NCBI GenBank assembly: GCA_018433245.1
Contig: JAHDRN010000001.1
Span: forward strand, 369,378 to 433,377
Reading direction: 5' to 3'
Length of the DNA stretch: 64,000 nt
DNA from: Candidatus Proruminimicrobium quisquiliarum
GTDB lineage: Bacteria > Elusimicrobiota > Endomicrobiia > Endomicrobiales > Endomicrobiaceae
Shown here: positions 8,037-18,200 of the stretch, one piece after another
Layout of the letters: each line of letters begins with the position of its first letter
Position numbering within the stretch: position 1 is the first letter of the stretch
The notes under the pieces: model-generated
The model's input: only the letters and a program-made list of their open reading frames with translations
Databases searched by the model: none
Told to the model about the DNA's origin: nothing
Translations under genes and position numbers: made by a program

Positions 8037-8909
8037 ATGAATTCAAACATAAGTAAACTTTATAAATTAATGGAAAAGTGTTCCGTTTGCCCGAGAAAAT
8101 GCGGAGTAAACAGATTAAAAGGCGAAAAGGGATTTTGTAAGTCCGGCAATGAGATAAGAGTAGCAAGCATTAATTTACATACAGGAGAAGAGCCTCCGAT
8201 ATCCGGAACGAATGGATCCGGAACGGTTTTTTTTTCCAACTGTACGATGTCGTGCGTATTCTGCCAGAATTATCCGATAAGCCAGCTTGGCAACGGTTAT
8301 CTTTTTACAACGCAGCAGCTTGCCGATAAGATGCTGGAACTTCAGAAAGAAGGCGCACACAACATAAATTTTGTGACTCCGAGCCATATGTATCCTCTTA
8401 TGGCTGAAAGCGTGTTTATAGCAAAGCAGAAAGGCTTGAAAATTCCGATATTGGCAAACTGTAGCGGCTATGAGAGCGTTGAAGTTTTGGAACTTATGGA
8501 TGATTTTATAGATATTTATATGCCTGATATGAAATATTCCGATGATATATACGCAAAGAAATATTCAAATGTTACTGATTATGCAAAAATAAATAAAGCG
8601 GCAATAAAAGAAATGTTCAGACAGAAAGGCAATCTTTTTATTAATAAAAATGAAATTGCCGAGAAAGGACTTTTAATAAGACATCTTGTTCTGCCTAACG
8701 GAATATCAGGGTCAAAAGAAATATTTGATTTTATATCCGCGGAAATATCGGCGGACGCATTTGTAAGCGTAATGGCTCAGTATCATACTGCGCATAAATC
8801 GGATGCAATTAAAGAACTTTCAAGAAAAATAACGGAAGAAGAATATGAATATGCCGTTGATTGTTTTTATAAGTCCGGACTTCATAACGGCTGGGTGCAG
8901 GAACTATAA
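8037..8909 (+). CDS. Radical SAM protein, PflX-like (COG1313)
   Basis: About 290 residues. The N-terminal KCSVCPRKCGVNRL is a Cys-rich extra cluster site and is followed by the radical-SAM motif CTMSCVFC (CX3CX2C). The INFVTPSHMYPL and IDIYMPDMKY blocks are typical of PflX/activase-like radical SAM proteins. Their substrates are mostly unknown, although some relatives activate glycyl-radical enzymes. I chose ATG 8037 because an earlier in-frame ATG (7992) falls inside tRNA-Arg; ATG 8070 is also possible and neither has a strong ribosome site. No glycyl-radical enzyme is nearby. Confidence 0.8.
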   Translation: MNSNISKLYKLMEKCSVCPRKCGVNRLKGEKGFCKSGNEIRVASINLHTGEEPPISGTNGSGTVFFSNCTMSCVFCQNYPISQLGNGYLFTTQQLADKMLELQKEGAHNINFVTPSHMYPLMAESVFIAKQKGLKIPILANCSGYESVEVLELMDDFIDIYMPDMKYSDDIYAKKYSNVTDYAKINKAAIKEMFRQKGNLFINKNEIAEKGLLIRHLVLPNGISGSKEIFDFISAEISADAFVSVMAQYHTAHKSDAIKELSRKITEEEYEYAVDCFYKSGLHNGWVQEL

Positions 8910-8939
8910 TTTTATATAATAAAAGAAAGGATTTAAAAT

Positions 8940-9326
8940 ATGAATAAGAGTAAACTTATAATATTGCTTGCGTCAATGACAACGCTGCTTTTAGGCCCGG
9001 GCGCCGGTCATTTGATTTTAAAACAATGGAAAAAGGCGTTATTTTTTATTTCACTTGCGGTTGCTTTATTTGCAATTCTTGCAATTAATTTTATATCCGA
9101 TGTCGGACGTGATACGATAACGGCTGTTATAAATTTTCAAGGAACTCAAAGTTTGGAAAAATTCAAAGAGATATATTATAAATTCCAGGAATTAAATCCG
9201 AAAACAATATTATTTTTTGACATATTTTTTTCTGCGTTGTGGGCGTATTCAATAGTTGATATTTTTATTTCGGCCGGAAATAAAGACGCCGGCACAAAAG
9301 AAAAAGAAGAAGATAATGGAAATTAA
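8940..9326 (+). CDS. Small membrane protein of unknown function
   Basis: A 128-residue protein with three or so hydrophobic segments (about 5-25, 32-55 and 88-110). The first contains LLLGPGAGHLILKQWKKALFF, a GxGH-Y/L-like pattern found in small uncharacterised membrane proteins. The C-terminal tail is charged (KDAGTKEKEEDNGN) and should be cytoplasmic. An AAAGGA ribosome site precedes the ATG. The end overlaps the M16 peptidase start by 11 bases, so it sits in a short operon with the two M16 peptidases. No function can be assigned. Confidence 0.65.
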   Translation: MNKSKLIILLASMTTLLLGPGAGHLILKQWKKALFFISLAVALFAILAINFISDVGRDTITAVINFQGTQSLEKFKEIYYKFQELNPKTILFFDIFFSALWAYSIVDIFISAGNKDAGTKEKEEDNGN

Positions 9327-10614
9327 TATTATAACGATCTGTATTTTATTATTGTTCGTCTGTCCGGGTATAAATGCAGGCCAGCATAAAGGGGTTGAGC
9401 GCATGAAACTTTCAAACGGAGTTACGGCTGTTCTAAAAAAAGATACTTCAGTGCCTGTTGTATCTGTTAACGTATGGGTTAAAACGGGTTCTATAAACGA
9501 AAATCAGAATCAGGCCGGTCTTTCTCATTTTATAGAGCATCTTATGTTTAAAGGCAGCAAAAACTATACGGGCGATTTGATGACAAGAAGCGTTGAAAAA
9601 ATGGGCGGGCTTATAAACGCCGCAACGTCAAAAGAATATACTTGTTATTACATAGACATACAAAAAGACGGATGCATTGAGGCGATCAAAATGCTCGCCG
9701 ATACTGTTTCAAACCCTCTGTTTCCTTCTGAAGAAATAGAACAGGAAAGAAAAGTGGTCGTTGAAGAAATACAGAGACATAAAGACAGTCCGCAATCTAT
9801 GCTTTTTGAATATTTTATGGAAACGCTCTATAAAAACAGCGATTATAAAAATAGCATAATAGGTTCGTCGAACGTTATAAAAAATATACCGAGAGAAGAA
9901 ATTATTTCATATTATAAAAAACATTACGTTCCGCAGAATATGTTTGTATCCGTAGTCGGCGATTTTGACAAAGAAGAAGTCATAAAAACGATAGAAAACG
10001 CTTTCGGCAAATTTGAAAGCGGAGTTATTCCGGAAGAGCCTGTGATAATTGAGAATTCGGACGCGGTTTCCGATTTTACCGCAAAAGACAAAACTGTACA
10101 TACTTATCTTCTTGCCGGATTTAAAGGCCCCGATATGTCATCAGACGATATTTATGTCGCAGACGTTGCTTTAAACATACTCGGATCCGGAAAATCGTCA
10201 AGACTGTACAAAATTTTAAAAGAAGAAAAAAATCTTGTTTTTGCGATAAGTTCTTCTTTTATGACTTTAAGAGGAACAGGCAGCGCTTTAATATCGGCGG
10301 TGTTTGAACCTTCAAAATACGATGAAACGGTCAAAGCGATGGAAACCGAACTTGATAAATTAACGGAATACGGACCTTCGGAATCGGAACTTAATAAAAT
10401 TAAAACAAACATAAAATCATCATGGATTTTCGGCCTTCAGACATTCAGCGAACAGGCCGGACAGCTCGGATACTGGCATTCTCAGGGGCATCCGGACAAA
10501 TTTGAAAATTATTTAAACAGTATAGACAAAGTCACCGTTGAAGACGTTAAAAATTTCATGAAAAAATATTATTCAAAAGAAAAACTTGCAAAGGTATCAA
10601 TATGCCCAAAATAA
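9316..10614 (+). CDS. Exported M16-family zinc metallopeptidase (catalytic subunit)
   Basis: About 432 residues from ATG 9316. It starts with a signal peptide (hydrophobic IITICILLLFVC, then a short small-residue region ending near INA). The inverted zinc motif HFIEH is at residues 71-75 and the third ligand Glu lies in RKVVVEEIQRH near 151, so the active site is complete. M16 peptidases of this PqqL/YmxG type act in the periplasm as clamshell proteases on small or unfolded proteins. An upstream ATG at 9256 would remove the signal peptide from the N-terminus and overlaps the preceding gene. It overlaps the next, inactive M16 gene by 13 bases; the pair probably forms a heterodimer. Confidence 0.88.
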   Translation: MEINIITICILLLFVCPGINAGQHKGVERMKLSNGVTAVLKKDTSVPVVSVNVWVKTGSINENQNQAGLSHFIEHLMFKGSKNYTGDLMTRSVEKMGGLINAATSKEYTCYYIDIQKDGCIEAIKMLADTVSNPLFPSEEIEQERKVVVEEIQRHKDSPQSMLFEYFMETLYKNSDYKNSIIGSSNVIKNIPREEIISYYKKHYVPQNMFVSVVGDFDKEEVIKTIENAFGKFESGVIPEEPVIIENSDAVSDFTAKDKTVHTYLLAGFKGPDMSSDDIYVADVALNILGSGKSSRLYKILKEEKNLVFAISSSFMTLRGTGSALISAVFEPSKYDETVKAMETELDKLTEYGPSESELNKIKTNIKSSWIFGLQTFSEQAGQLGYWHSQGHPDKFENYLNSIDKVTVEDVKNFMKKYYSKEKLAKVSICPK

Positions 10615-11912
10615 TTGCGGGTATTTTATTTTCGGTTTTATTTTACGCATGCGCGTTCGGAGGAACTGTGGAAACATTTAATTTAAAAAACGGAATTAAA
10701 GTAATATACAAAAAAAGCGATACGGCTGATATTGTAGCTTTAAAAATTTATTCTCCCGTATCGGTGCTTAAAGAAGACGTTTCAAAAGCCGGAGTCACTT
10801 CCCTGCTTTATAATGTTATGAATAAGTCTACCAAGAAAAGAGACGCTAACAAACTTTCCGAAGATATTGAGAATCTCGGTTCTTCAATATCTACGGAAGT
10901 TGAATACGATTATTCCGGTTTTTCTCTGGCTTCTATGGGCGAAAATTTTGACAAAACTCTTGAAATTCTGGCAGATATAATAATAAATCCTGCCTTTGAC
11001 GAAAAAGAAATTGAGAAAGAAAAAATACTCAACGCCGAAGTAATAAAAAGCAGGCAGGACAGCATTTCAAAATCCGCCGGCGATAAGTTTATTTATGATT
11101 TTTACGGAAACTCTCATCCTTATTCATATCCCGTATACGGAAGAGAAGAAACTCTAAACTCAATTACCGGAGATGATCTTATAAAAACATACGGCGAAAT
11201 TTATACAAACAAAGATATTATAATAACGGTTGTCGGCAATGTTTCAAAAAAAGAACTTAAAAAATCCCTTGAAAAATATTTTTCAGGTCTTAAATTAACC
11301 GGCGTTTATGCAAAACCCGATACCGGCGCGGCATTGAAAAGAACCGGACAAGACGCAGTTATTGATTCAAAATTTAATCAGGCTTTTTTGATTTACGCTT
11401 ATGACGCTCCCGACGTTCACAGCGGGGATTTTGCAGCTTTGAAACTGATAAGTTCTATTCTCGGCGGAAGAATGACGGGAAGGCTTTTTATAGAACTCAG
11501 AGAGAAACTGGGGCTTGCTTATGAGGTTAATTCTGTTTATCCGACAAGAACCGATAAAAGTTATTTTGAAATTTATATAGGTTTGGATAAACAGAACATA
11601 GAAACCGCAAAAAAAGGAATAGAAAAAATAATTTCCGATTTATGCATTATGCCCGTCAGCGATGAAGAGCTTAAAGACACTAAAAACTTTATAAAAGGAA
11701 TTTATCTGCTTGACCACCAGCCTGTTGAAAGGCAGGCTTATTATCTCGGCGTGAGGGAAATTCTCGGTTTAGGATATAAATATGACGATAAGTATATATC
11801 TCTTTTGGATAAAGTTACTTCAAAAGATATTATTGATGTTGCAAACAGATATTTTAGAAATATTCCGTATAAACTTATATTGGTGCCGAGCGATGAGGGG
11901 ATGACAAAATGA
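10602..11912 (+). CDS. Exported M16-family peptidase-like protein lacking the zinc motif
   Basis: A 436-residue M16 fold protein with a signal peptide (IIAGILFSVLFYACAFG). Where the active partner has HxxEH this protein has SLLYNVMNKS, so it cannot bind zinc. The later conserved motif GGRMTGRLFIELREKLGLAY (near 285-305) of the M16 C-terminal half is intact. Such active/inactive pairs work as heterodimers. Its start overlaps the active gene by 13 bases and its end overlaps the M48 peptidase start by 4 bases (ATGA), so all three should be made together. Confidence 0.88.
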   Translation: MPKIIAGILFSVLFYACAFGGTVETFNLKNGIKVIYKKSDTADIVALKIYSPVSVLKEDVSKAGVTSLLYNVMNKSTKKRDANKLSEDIENLGSSISTEVEYDYSGFSLASMGENFDKTLEILADIIINPAFDEKEIEKEKILNAEVIKSRQDSISKSAGDKFIYDFYGNSHPYSYPVYGREETLNSITGDDLIKTYGEIYTNKDIIITVVGNVSKKELKKSLEKYFSGLKLTGVYAKPDTGAALKRTGQDAVIDSKFNQAFLIYAYDAPDVHSGDFAALKLISSILGGRMTGRLFIELREKLGLAYEVNSVYPTRTDKSYFEIYIGLDKQNIETAKKGIEKIISDLCIMPVSDEELKDTKNFIKGIYLLDHQPVERQAYYLGVREILGLGYKYDDKYISLLDKVTSKDIIDVANRYFRNIPYKLILVPSDEGMTK

Positions 11913-13147
11913 ATATATATTTGTTAATTATAATTATTTTTTTGATATTGTCTTATTTGATTGGGTTTATATCCGATTATTTAAATGTTAAAAATATGTC
12001 TGAGGTTCTTCCGAAGGAGTTTGAAGGATATTATGACGCTGAAAAGTATAAAAAATCGCAAAATTACTTAAAAGATAAAACAAATTTTTCATTTATAAGT
12101 TCATTATTTGTTTTAGTTACGGGGATAGTTTTTATACTGGCAGGCGGTTTTAATTTTGTTGATAAATTTGCAAGGTCATTCGGATACGGCGAAATCGTTT
12201 CAGGCATGATATTTATATCTGTTTTGATGTTATTGCTGAATATTATAAAAATACCTTTTTCTGCGTATAATACATTTGTTATAGAAGAAAAATACGGATT
12301 TAATAAAACAACAATAAAAACTTTTATATCCGATATTATTAAAAACAATTTATTATTAATTTTAATAGGTCTTCCTATATTTGCGGTTATAGTTTGGTTT
12401 TTTATGGAATTTAACAGTATGGCCTGGGTATATGCCGTTTTAACGGTAATATTTTTTGAACTTCTTTTTACTTTTATCGCACCGGTGTTAATAATGCCGT
12501 TGTTTAATAAATATATTCCTTTGGAAGACGGAGAATTAAAAACAGAACTTGAAAATTATGCAATACGTGAAAATTTTAAAATGAAAGGTTTGTTTAAAAT
12601 GGACGGTTCAAAAAGATCAACAAAAAGCAATGCCTTTTTTACAGGTTTTGGAAAATTCAGAAGAATAGTTTTATTTGATACTCTCATAGAAAAACATACA
12701 ACACAGGAGCTTGTTTCCGTTTTAGCCCATGAAATGGGGCACTATAAAAAAGGACATATTAATAAATTCATGATAATGTCATTTTTGAATACCATATTAA
12801 TATTTTTTGTTCTGTCATTTTTTATAGGCAATGTTGGTTTATTTGAAGCATTTTCAATGGAATATGTTTCTGTTTACGGGTCATTAGTTTTTTTTGGATT
12901 TTTATACACACCTATATCAATGGTTTTATCTGTAATTCAAAATGTTATATCAAGAAAATACGAATACGAATCCGACAGATATGCTGTAGAAACATATAAA
13001 AATCCGGAAGCGATGACCGAAGCGCTTAAAAAACTTTCGGTTGATAATCTATCTAATCTTACGCCTCATAAATTGAAAGTTTTTATGGAATATTCGCATC
13101 CGCCTGTACTGGAAAGAATAAAAGCTATTAAAAATATTAAAATATAA
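11909..13147 (+). CDS. M48-family membrane metallopeptidase (CAAX prenyl protease 1/Ste24-like)
   Basis: A 412-residue integral membrane protease with about seven hydrophobic segments. The zinc site AHEMGHYKKGH places HExxH at about 274-278, and the third ligand Glu lies in YEYESDRYAVE near 353. The overall length and order match Ste24-type M48A enzymes rather than HtpX. In bacteria these inner-membrane proteases degrade or clip membrane proteins; no prenylated substrate is expected. It overlaps the inactive M16 gene by 4 bases and is followed by an M42 aminopeptidase, giving a four-gene peptidase run. Confidence 0.88.
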   Translation: MNIYLLIIIIFLILSYLIGFISDYLNVKNMSEVLPKEFEGYYDAEKYKKSQNYLKDKTNFSFISSLFVLVTGIVFILAGGFNFVDKFARSFGYGEIVSGMIFISVLMLLLNIIKIPFSAYNTFVIEEKYGFNKTTIKTFISDIIKNNLLLILIGLPIFAVIVWFFMEFNSMAWVYAVLTVIFFELLFTFIAPVLIMPLFNKYIPLEDGELKTELENYAIRENFKMKGLFKMDGSKRSTKSNAFFTGFGKFRRIVLFDTLIEKHTTQELVSVLAHEMGHYKKGHINKFMIMSFLNTILIFFVLSFFIGNVGLFEAFSMEYVSVYGSLVFFGFLYTPISMVLSVIQNVISRKYEYESDRYAVETYKNPEAMTEALKKLSVDNLSNLTPHKLKVFMEYSHPPVLERIKAIKNIKI

Positions 13148-13163
13148 TTAAACGGGAGATAAA

Positions 13164-14195
13164 ATGGATAAATTATTAAAAGATTTGCTGAATGCACCCG
13201 GCATATCGGGTTATGAAGAAACTGTTGCCGAAATTATCAAAAAAGAACTTGAAAAAAGCTGCGACAGCGTTAAAACAGACAATTTCGGAAATGTCATATC
13301 AAAAAAAGGAACCGGCAAAAAAAAGATTATGATTGCGGCTCATATGGATGAAATAGGCCTTGCCGTTAAATACGTAAACGATCAGGGATATATTTATTTT
13401 ATAAAAGTCGGCGGAATTTCAGACGGTGTTCTTCCGGGGCAAAGAGTAATTATAAAGTCTCAAAAGGGTGATGTTTACGGTATAATAGGAACAAAACCTC
13501 CTCATCTTCAGACGCCGGATGAAAGAAATAAAGTGGTTTCTTATGACAATATGTTTATAGATATCGGATGTTCCAAGAGAGAAGAAGTCCTTGAAAAAAT
13601 TGATATCGGAGATCAGATAATATTTGAACCGAACGCCGGAGTTCTTAACGGCGATATTTGTTACGGAAAAGCCGTAGACAACAGAGCCGGCTGCTATGCG
13701 ATGATAAAAATTATGGAGAAACTTTCAGTAAACGCCGAAGTTTACGGAGTTGCCACAGCTCAGGAAGAGGTTGGGTTAAAAGGAGCCAAAACGTCTTCTT
13801 TTGCCGTAAATCCGGATTTTGCATTGATAGTAGACACAACAACGGCGGGAGATGTTCCCGGAATAGAAGGAAAAGTTTCTTCTTTAAAACTTGGCGAAGG
13901 CATTGCAATTACTCTTATTGAAGCAAGCGGAAGAGGAACAATAGTAAATAACAAAATAAGAAAAATGATGCTAGAGGCAGCCAGAGAAAACAATATAAAA
14001 CACCAGCTTGACGTAATAGACGGCGGAATGACAGACGGCGCGACGATTTATATAAACAGAGAGGGGATTCTTACAGGTATTTTAAGTCTGCCGACAAGGT
14101 ATCTGCATGCTTCAAGTTCGGTTTTTAATATGAAAGATTTGGATGCGGCTGTTGAGTTGGGGATTAAAACGATAGAAAAATTTGTGAAGTTATAA
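13164..14195 (+). CDS. M42-family metallo-aminopeptidase (FrvX-type)
   Basis: A 343-residue cytoplasmic dimetal aminopeptidase of the M42 family (glutamyl/tetrahedral aminopeptidase type). The metal ligands are visible in AAHMDEIGL (His and Asp near 64-66), the DNRAGCYAM Asp near 172, and TAQEEVGLKGA with the catalytic Glu pair near 205. SLPTRYLHASSS near 317 supplies the last His. The start has a GGGAGA ribosome site. It is the last gene of the peptidase run; peptide salvage is the likely role. Confidence 0.9.
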   Translation: MDKLLKDLLNAPGISGYEETVAEIIKKELEKSCDSVKTDNFGNVISKKGTGKKKIMIAAHMDEIGLAVKYVNDQGYIYFIKVGGISDGVLPGQRVIIKSQKGDVYGIIGTKPPHLQTPDERNKVVSYDNMFIDIGCSKREEVLEKIDIGDQIIFEPNAGVLNGDICYGKAVDNRAGCYAMIKIMEKLSVNAEVYGVATAQEEVGLKGAKTSSFAVNPDFALIVDTTTAGDVPGIEGKVSSLKLGEGIAITLIEASGRGTIVNNKIRKMMLEAARENNIKHQLDVIDGGMTDGATIYINREGILTGILSLPTRYLHASSSVFNMKDLDAAVELGIKTIEKFVKL

Positions 14196-14227
14196 CGATT
14201 TCAACTTTTCGGCTACAAACATTTAGA

Positions 14228-14508
14228 ATGTGGGAGTTGTCCCACGGCGATATCAAGTTACTTTTTATCACGAGTCTAAAAAGTAACCAAAAAGACCCGC
14301 CGCAGGTCGCACATTCGCTTGTGTTTTTTACCGCACAACTCACAACTTGAAAAATCCTTACGGCATAATGAAACGGATTTTTCTTCGGACAAGTGAGTTT
14401 AAAAACTTATCTACTTTAAGTTTTTACAGTAAAAAACACCACACTCATAAACGTGCTTACGCGGCAAAACAACAAGATCAAGATATTGATAGCGAATATA
14501 AAAAATGA
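14228..14508. repeat. Inverted-repeat-rich non-coding element (possible dispersed repeat)
   Basis: The 354-base gap between the M42 and comF genes (14196-14549) holds no convincing gene. It contains a hairpin GTGGGA-GTTG-TCCCAC (14230-14245), a 10-bp perfect repeat GTTACTTTTT/AAAAAGTAAC (14257-14287), and a nested larger palindrome. That palindrome has GTGTTTTTTAC (about 14320-14330), AACTCAC (about 14338-14344) and GAAAAATCC (14349-14357) on the left, mirrored by GGATTTTTC (14375-14383), GTGAGTT and GTAAAAAACAC on the right. The local composition differs from neighbouring genes. A short dispersed element or structured RNA is possible; copy number is unknown. Confidence 0.5.
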
Positions 14509-14549
14509 TATGAATTGTATAACAGTTACAATAAAATTGGGCAGAAATT

Positions 14550-15272
14550 TTACAATTCAGTTCTGGCAATTGCGATTACTAATACTTTTTTTGCTCCTGA
14601 TTTTTTAAGAAGCTCGGCGCAGACGTTTGCCGTTGCGCATGTTGTTGCAACGTCGTCTATCAGAAGAATATTTTTGCCTTTTAAAAAAGATTCATGTTTT
14701 TTATTTATTGAAAAAGAATTTTGAAGATTTTCATTTCTGTCTTTTCTGTTTAGTCCGAATTGCGGTTTGGTGTAAGAACTTCGCATAAGAATATTTTCAT
14801 ATAAAGGTTTTTTAATAATTTTTGATATTTCGGCGGCAAGAAGAGCCGTTTGATTGTATCCTCTTGTGAATTTTTTTATGAAATGAAGAGGAACGGGAAT
14901 TACCATATCAGTTTCCTTGTCCCAGTTTTCTTTTATTATTAAATCGGCGACGGGTTTTGACAAATCCTTTGCCAGAAACAGTCTGTTTGAATATTTAAAA
15001 CTATGTATCAGTTTTTTTATTTTTCCGGTATATACGTAAGGAGTTTTTAAAAAATTAAAATATATTTTTGAATGTCTGCAGTCATAACAATGCTCGCCGC
15101 CGTCTTTTAGAGGCATTGAGCATACAACGCATTTCAAACCGTCATTTTTAGCAAGAGATTTTAAGCATGGTTCGCATATATTGTTAACCGTATTTACGGG
15201 CATATTCCGCCCGCAGCAGGCGCAAGTTCTCGGAAAAATAAAATACATTAAGAGGTTAAAAATATTTATCAT
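14550..15272 (-). CDS. comF: ComF-family phosphoribosyltransferase-like protein
   Basis: A 240-residue ComF/GntX protein. The N-terminal part carries paired Cys motifs (CACCGRN, CEPC, CVVCS, CYDC), expected to bind zinc. The C-terminal half is a phosphoribosyltransferase fold with the PRPP loop ILLIDDVATTCATA near 195-208. ComFC is needed for DNA uptake in transformable bacteria, probably processing incoming single strands, but the family is widespread and its exact reaction is not known. It lies 12 bases after the giant outer-membrane gene in the same orientation. The pilin-like genes at 61932-63292 are not linked to it. Confidence 0.85.
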   Translation of the reverse strand: MINIFNLLMYFIFPRTCACCGRNMPVNTVNNICEPCLKSLAKNDGLKCVVCSMPLKDGGEHCYDCRHSKIYFNFLKTPYVYTGKIKKLIHSFKYSNRLFLAKDLSKPVADLIIKENWDKETDMVIPVPLHFIKKFTRGYNQTALLAAEISKIIKKPLYENILMRSSYTKPQFGLNRKDRNENLQNSFSINKKHESFLKGKNILLIDDVATTCATANVCAELLKKSGAKKVLVIAIARTEL

Positions 15273-15284
15273 ATCTTATATCCG

Positions 15285-18200
15285 TCAGAATTGAATCGTC
15301 AGTCTGCTTCCGAATTCAATTAACGTATAATTTTCGTCAGGCACATAAGTGTATACGTATCTTGATATGCCTGCAATCAAAGCGCATCTGAAATTACCTG
15401 AAATTTCATAATCGGCATTTACTTTGAACCCGTAGTTTTGCAGATTATTGCTCTGTATGTTAACTCCCGAACTCTGCGTTTTATAAAATACGTTTGAATC
15501 AAAAATAAGCCTGTTTCTTAGGGGTATTGTGCCGAATAACGGCAGTTTTATTCCGGCCGGAAACATCATATCGGAATTAACCTGTCCGACTATTGAATTC
15601 GTAAATACCTGGTTTGAAAGTTTGCCGGTTGAATTTCTTGCCCATTCCTGAGAGTTTTCATATTTTAAGCTCATTCTCCACTGTTTTACGTTTATTCCGC
15701 TTTGCAACAGCCATGAAAAAATCTGCCCTTCGCTTATAGGCACATTTTTTGCGATATCGGTTTCGTTTGAATTTGTGTTTGATGCTCCGAAAAGCAGATC
15801 AAGTTTTTTTAATAATTTAAACCTGTAATCTCCCCCGAAAGTAGTGCTTTCCGCAAAAGAAATGAATTTTTCAATTACTGTTTTTTTATTGTGTCTGAGA
15901 TTTAACTGAGAGTCGCTCATCCAGCTTATGTCAAAGAGATTTTCAAATTTACTCATGCCTATAAGAAGATCCGGCCATATTCTCGTATATGAATCTTTAT
16001 AGGTACCCGTTATGTATGATTCTTCCTGTCCTTCGGTAAAAGTAAAATTTAAAGACATCGTTTTTATGGGCATAAGTTTTTTAGAGATGTTGAATGTTTC
16101 AAAAGGGCTGTATCTTCCGATTATTCTTCTGTCGTCTCTTTGCACTACAGATTTGACGATATAAGAAGATGTTGAGGAAATTATATCTTTAAGCATATTG
16201 TTTCGTATCCATAACTTATCCATGCCTATTGAAGAAAAGTCTTTTTCCATGTTTGAATATGCGTCGGAATCCTGCATTCTGTAAGATGTCGTGAAAGATA
16301 AAGATTTTAAGAAGGATGCGTTTACTATGTCTATAACCTGAAGATTCCAAGTAAGTTCGGTTGTGCCCAGTCTTTCAATATATTTTGTCTGTCCGGGATA
16401 AATTATATTTGTTGTTTGAGTGCTGTAAGTCAGGTCATAAGTTTCTTTTGTGTTTATATGATAAATAACGCTGGGCTGGAACCATTTTGCAACCTGAAAA
16501 TTTAAACTGGCTCCAACGTCCTGGTTTAAAGATTTGTCATAATATATTTCATGTTCAAAGTATTCTTTATTTTTTTCGTTTACTTTGCTCAAAATATAAG
16601 TCGGTGAAAAAGTAACGCTGTCAAAAAATTTAAAAGGCGTTTTTAAACCCCATGTTTCTGTTTTTTCAAGCGTCAGGAAATCTTTGATGTCCAAATATTT
16701 TTTTGCAGTATCAAGATCCAAAAATGAATTTGAATCTGTAATCGGGGTATCCGGATATTTTTTAAAAGCGGAATTTACCAGTCTGTAATCGCCGGTTAAA
16801 TTTGTAGGAAGAAGGTCAAATTCTATGGGATTTGTATACGTTAAATTGGCATAAACGCTTTCGGCGTCCTCAAGACGTTCTATTTCCTGTGTGTCTTTTA
16901 AGGCTCTTGCATATTGAAGAGTAACGCGCGGTATGTCTTTTCCTGCATACAGAACCGTTTCGGCCTTGCTGTTGTAAGATATAACAGTTCCTTCGTCCAA
17001 TATTGATACTTTATCGGATTCGTTTTGAATGGCAAGAGGCGTTATTGTTTTCAATTTTGATATTGAAGCATTCAGCGGAAGAACGTCAATCCCGTTTACC
17101 GACAAACCTTTAAATCCGAGAGATGCCGTATCTTCAAGATAATCTCTGTTATAAGTTCCCGGAGCAAACGTCTGAAAATTTTTATCTATGCTTTTTCTGC
17201 TTAAAGCCAGACTTACGGGCCCGACAAAGTCGGTTCCGTTCCATCTCAGGTTAGTATTAACTTTCCATGCGTTTCCGTCTTTGCTTTTTGCTCCGGTGAC
17301 ATGAATTTCGTTTATCCATACGTCGCCGGCATCAGCCTGATTTGTTTTTACGCCGGTCTGCAGATAAGCTATTTTTTCAAGAGAAGGATTTCCTACGATA
17401 GTTACTGTGCCGCTGTCAGTGCTTATCCATTTTGACGCTACCGAGTTATGCTCCTGACTTATTGAGATAAGAGTCCATTTTCCTTTCAGATTATCGGTCA
17501 TAGGTATGGAATATTGCAGATAGTTATTTTCATCGGCTCCTGCTCTCATTATTATTTCACTTGCCGTAGAAGCCGTTGTAGAGGCCACATATATAAAAAA
17601 TCTGAAATTATCATAAATTGAAATATCTATACCGTTTCCGTAATATGTTGTTTTTGCATAGAATTCGTCATCCGTAGAATTTGAATCATATACTAATCTT
17701 AAAGATTGTTCGTCAACAACTGCGTTGCCGCTTAGTTCGTACAAATCTCTGTAATCCTGATTGCTTAATAATGATATGTAATTCGGGTCGTCGCGGCCGA
17801 TGGAAGATGTTTCAAAGTCGCTTAAAGAATTGCTTTTGCTTGCAGTCCATTTATTGCCTATGATTGAGACTTTTCCTATTGTGATTGTTCCTTCTGTTCC
17901 GCTTGTATTGTTTAAAGTCAGTCTGGCGACTTTTATGCTTCTCCACTTATCCTGATCCGCTTCGGTTTCAATATTTAACGGTATTTGCACTTTTTTCCAA
18001 CCCGTCCAGTTTACGTTTACCGCGAAACTGCTGACGTTAAGCTCATATCTGTCCAGAATATTGTTGCCGTTTAAATCTTCCGTATCTATTTTGCCGTTGT
18101 GGGGACCTATTTTTGAAACGCCCAGATATGTGTCGTAATTGTAAAAATCTCTTCCGATATCTTCCCAAGAAGTCAGTAGTCCGTCGCCGTCTTTATCTTC

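Noticed and set aside
14228..14508. Two short + strand open frames of about 40 and 46 codons (14228-14350 and 14368-14508).
   Set aside because: No ribosome site, no recognisable family, and both run through the inverted repeats; more likely part of the repeat element.
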